The position numbers were made by a program, and so were the translations under genes. Source: an uncultured Desulfobulbaceae bacterium (lineage in GTDB: Bacteria; Desulfobacterota; Desulfobulbia; Desulfobulbales; Desulfobulbaceae). From it: 22,706 nt of DNA. Positions 22,704 through 22,706 of this stretch are shown here, in pieces. The stretch covers positions 1 to 22,706 of the forward strand of contig CAMYOP010000060.1 in the NCBI GenBank assembly GCA_947260045.1. Direction: 5' to 3'. The notes under the pieces are model-generated. The model made no database searches. It was not told the DNA's origin and was given only the letters and a program-made list of their open reading frames with translations. Positions within the stretch are counted from its first letter, which is position 1, and each line of letters begins with the position of its first letter.

Positions 22704-22706
22704 AGA

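Overview
The window looks like a moderately AT-rich chromosomal stretch of an anaerobic Gram-negative bacterium, most likely a sulfate-reducing or sulfur-metabolising Desulfobacterota (Desulfobulbales-like). That placement is inferred from the type of complex I operon, the NuoB-NuoC fusion, and the presence of a lipoprotein and a periplasmic murein hydrolase. No rRNA, tRNA, CRISPR array, phage gene or transposase gene is visible.

Layout. (1) 1-1061 (+): the 3' part of a lytic murein transglycosylase with a peptidoglycan-binding domain, followed by an unrecognised 180-residue gene on the minus strand and a 793-base non-coding stretch. (2) 2441-5134 (+): a membrane-bound hybrid sensor kinase (CHASE-like sensor, PAS, HisKA, HATPase, receiver) ending 18 bases from the tail of the next operon. 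(3) 5153-15245 (-): a compact complex I operon, transcribed nuoA-nuoBC-nuoD-nuoH-nuoI-nuoJ-nuoK-nuoL-nuoM-nuoN, without nuoE, nuoF or nuoG. It should encode the membrane arm and the quinone/hydrophilic connecting module but not the NADH-oxidising module, so the electron donor is probably not NADH directly. nuoB and nuoC are fused. nuoI is odd: its 5' part lies in another frame, separated by a perfect hairpin and a stop/start overlap. (4) 15429-16451 (+): a LysR regulator divergent from nuoA, sharing a 183-base control region with inverted repeats. (5) 16927-18756 (+): a cold-adaptation type cluster with a DEAD-box RNA helicase, a CspA-type cold-shock protein with a strong terminator, and a 48-residue lysine-rich protein starting at TTG. 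(6) 19329-19838 (+): an unrecognised lipoprotein with a structured leader, converging through a double terminator on (7) 19952-22511 (-): a two-gene polysaccharide O-acetylation cassette (MBOAT acyltransferase followed by a membrane-anchored AlgX/AlgJ-type SGNH protein). (8) The last 80 bases hold a GC-rich inverted repeat with 24-base arms that looks like a dispersed or mobile-type element.

The most interesting signals are the donor-module-less complex I with its fused NuoBC, the split or frameshifted nuoI with a hairpin at the junction, the loss of the conserved TM7 lysine in NuoM, a LysR protein with a C-terminal cysteine cluster, and the unusual terminator and inverted-repeat structures. 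None by itself proves a new system. All functional statements rest on motif reading and memory of protein families; no database search was run.
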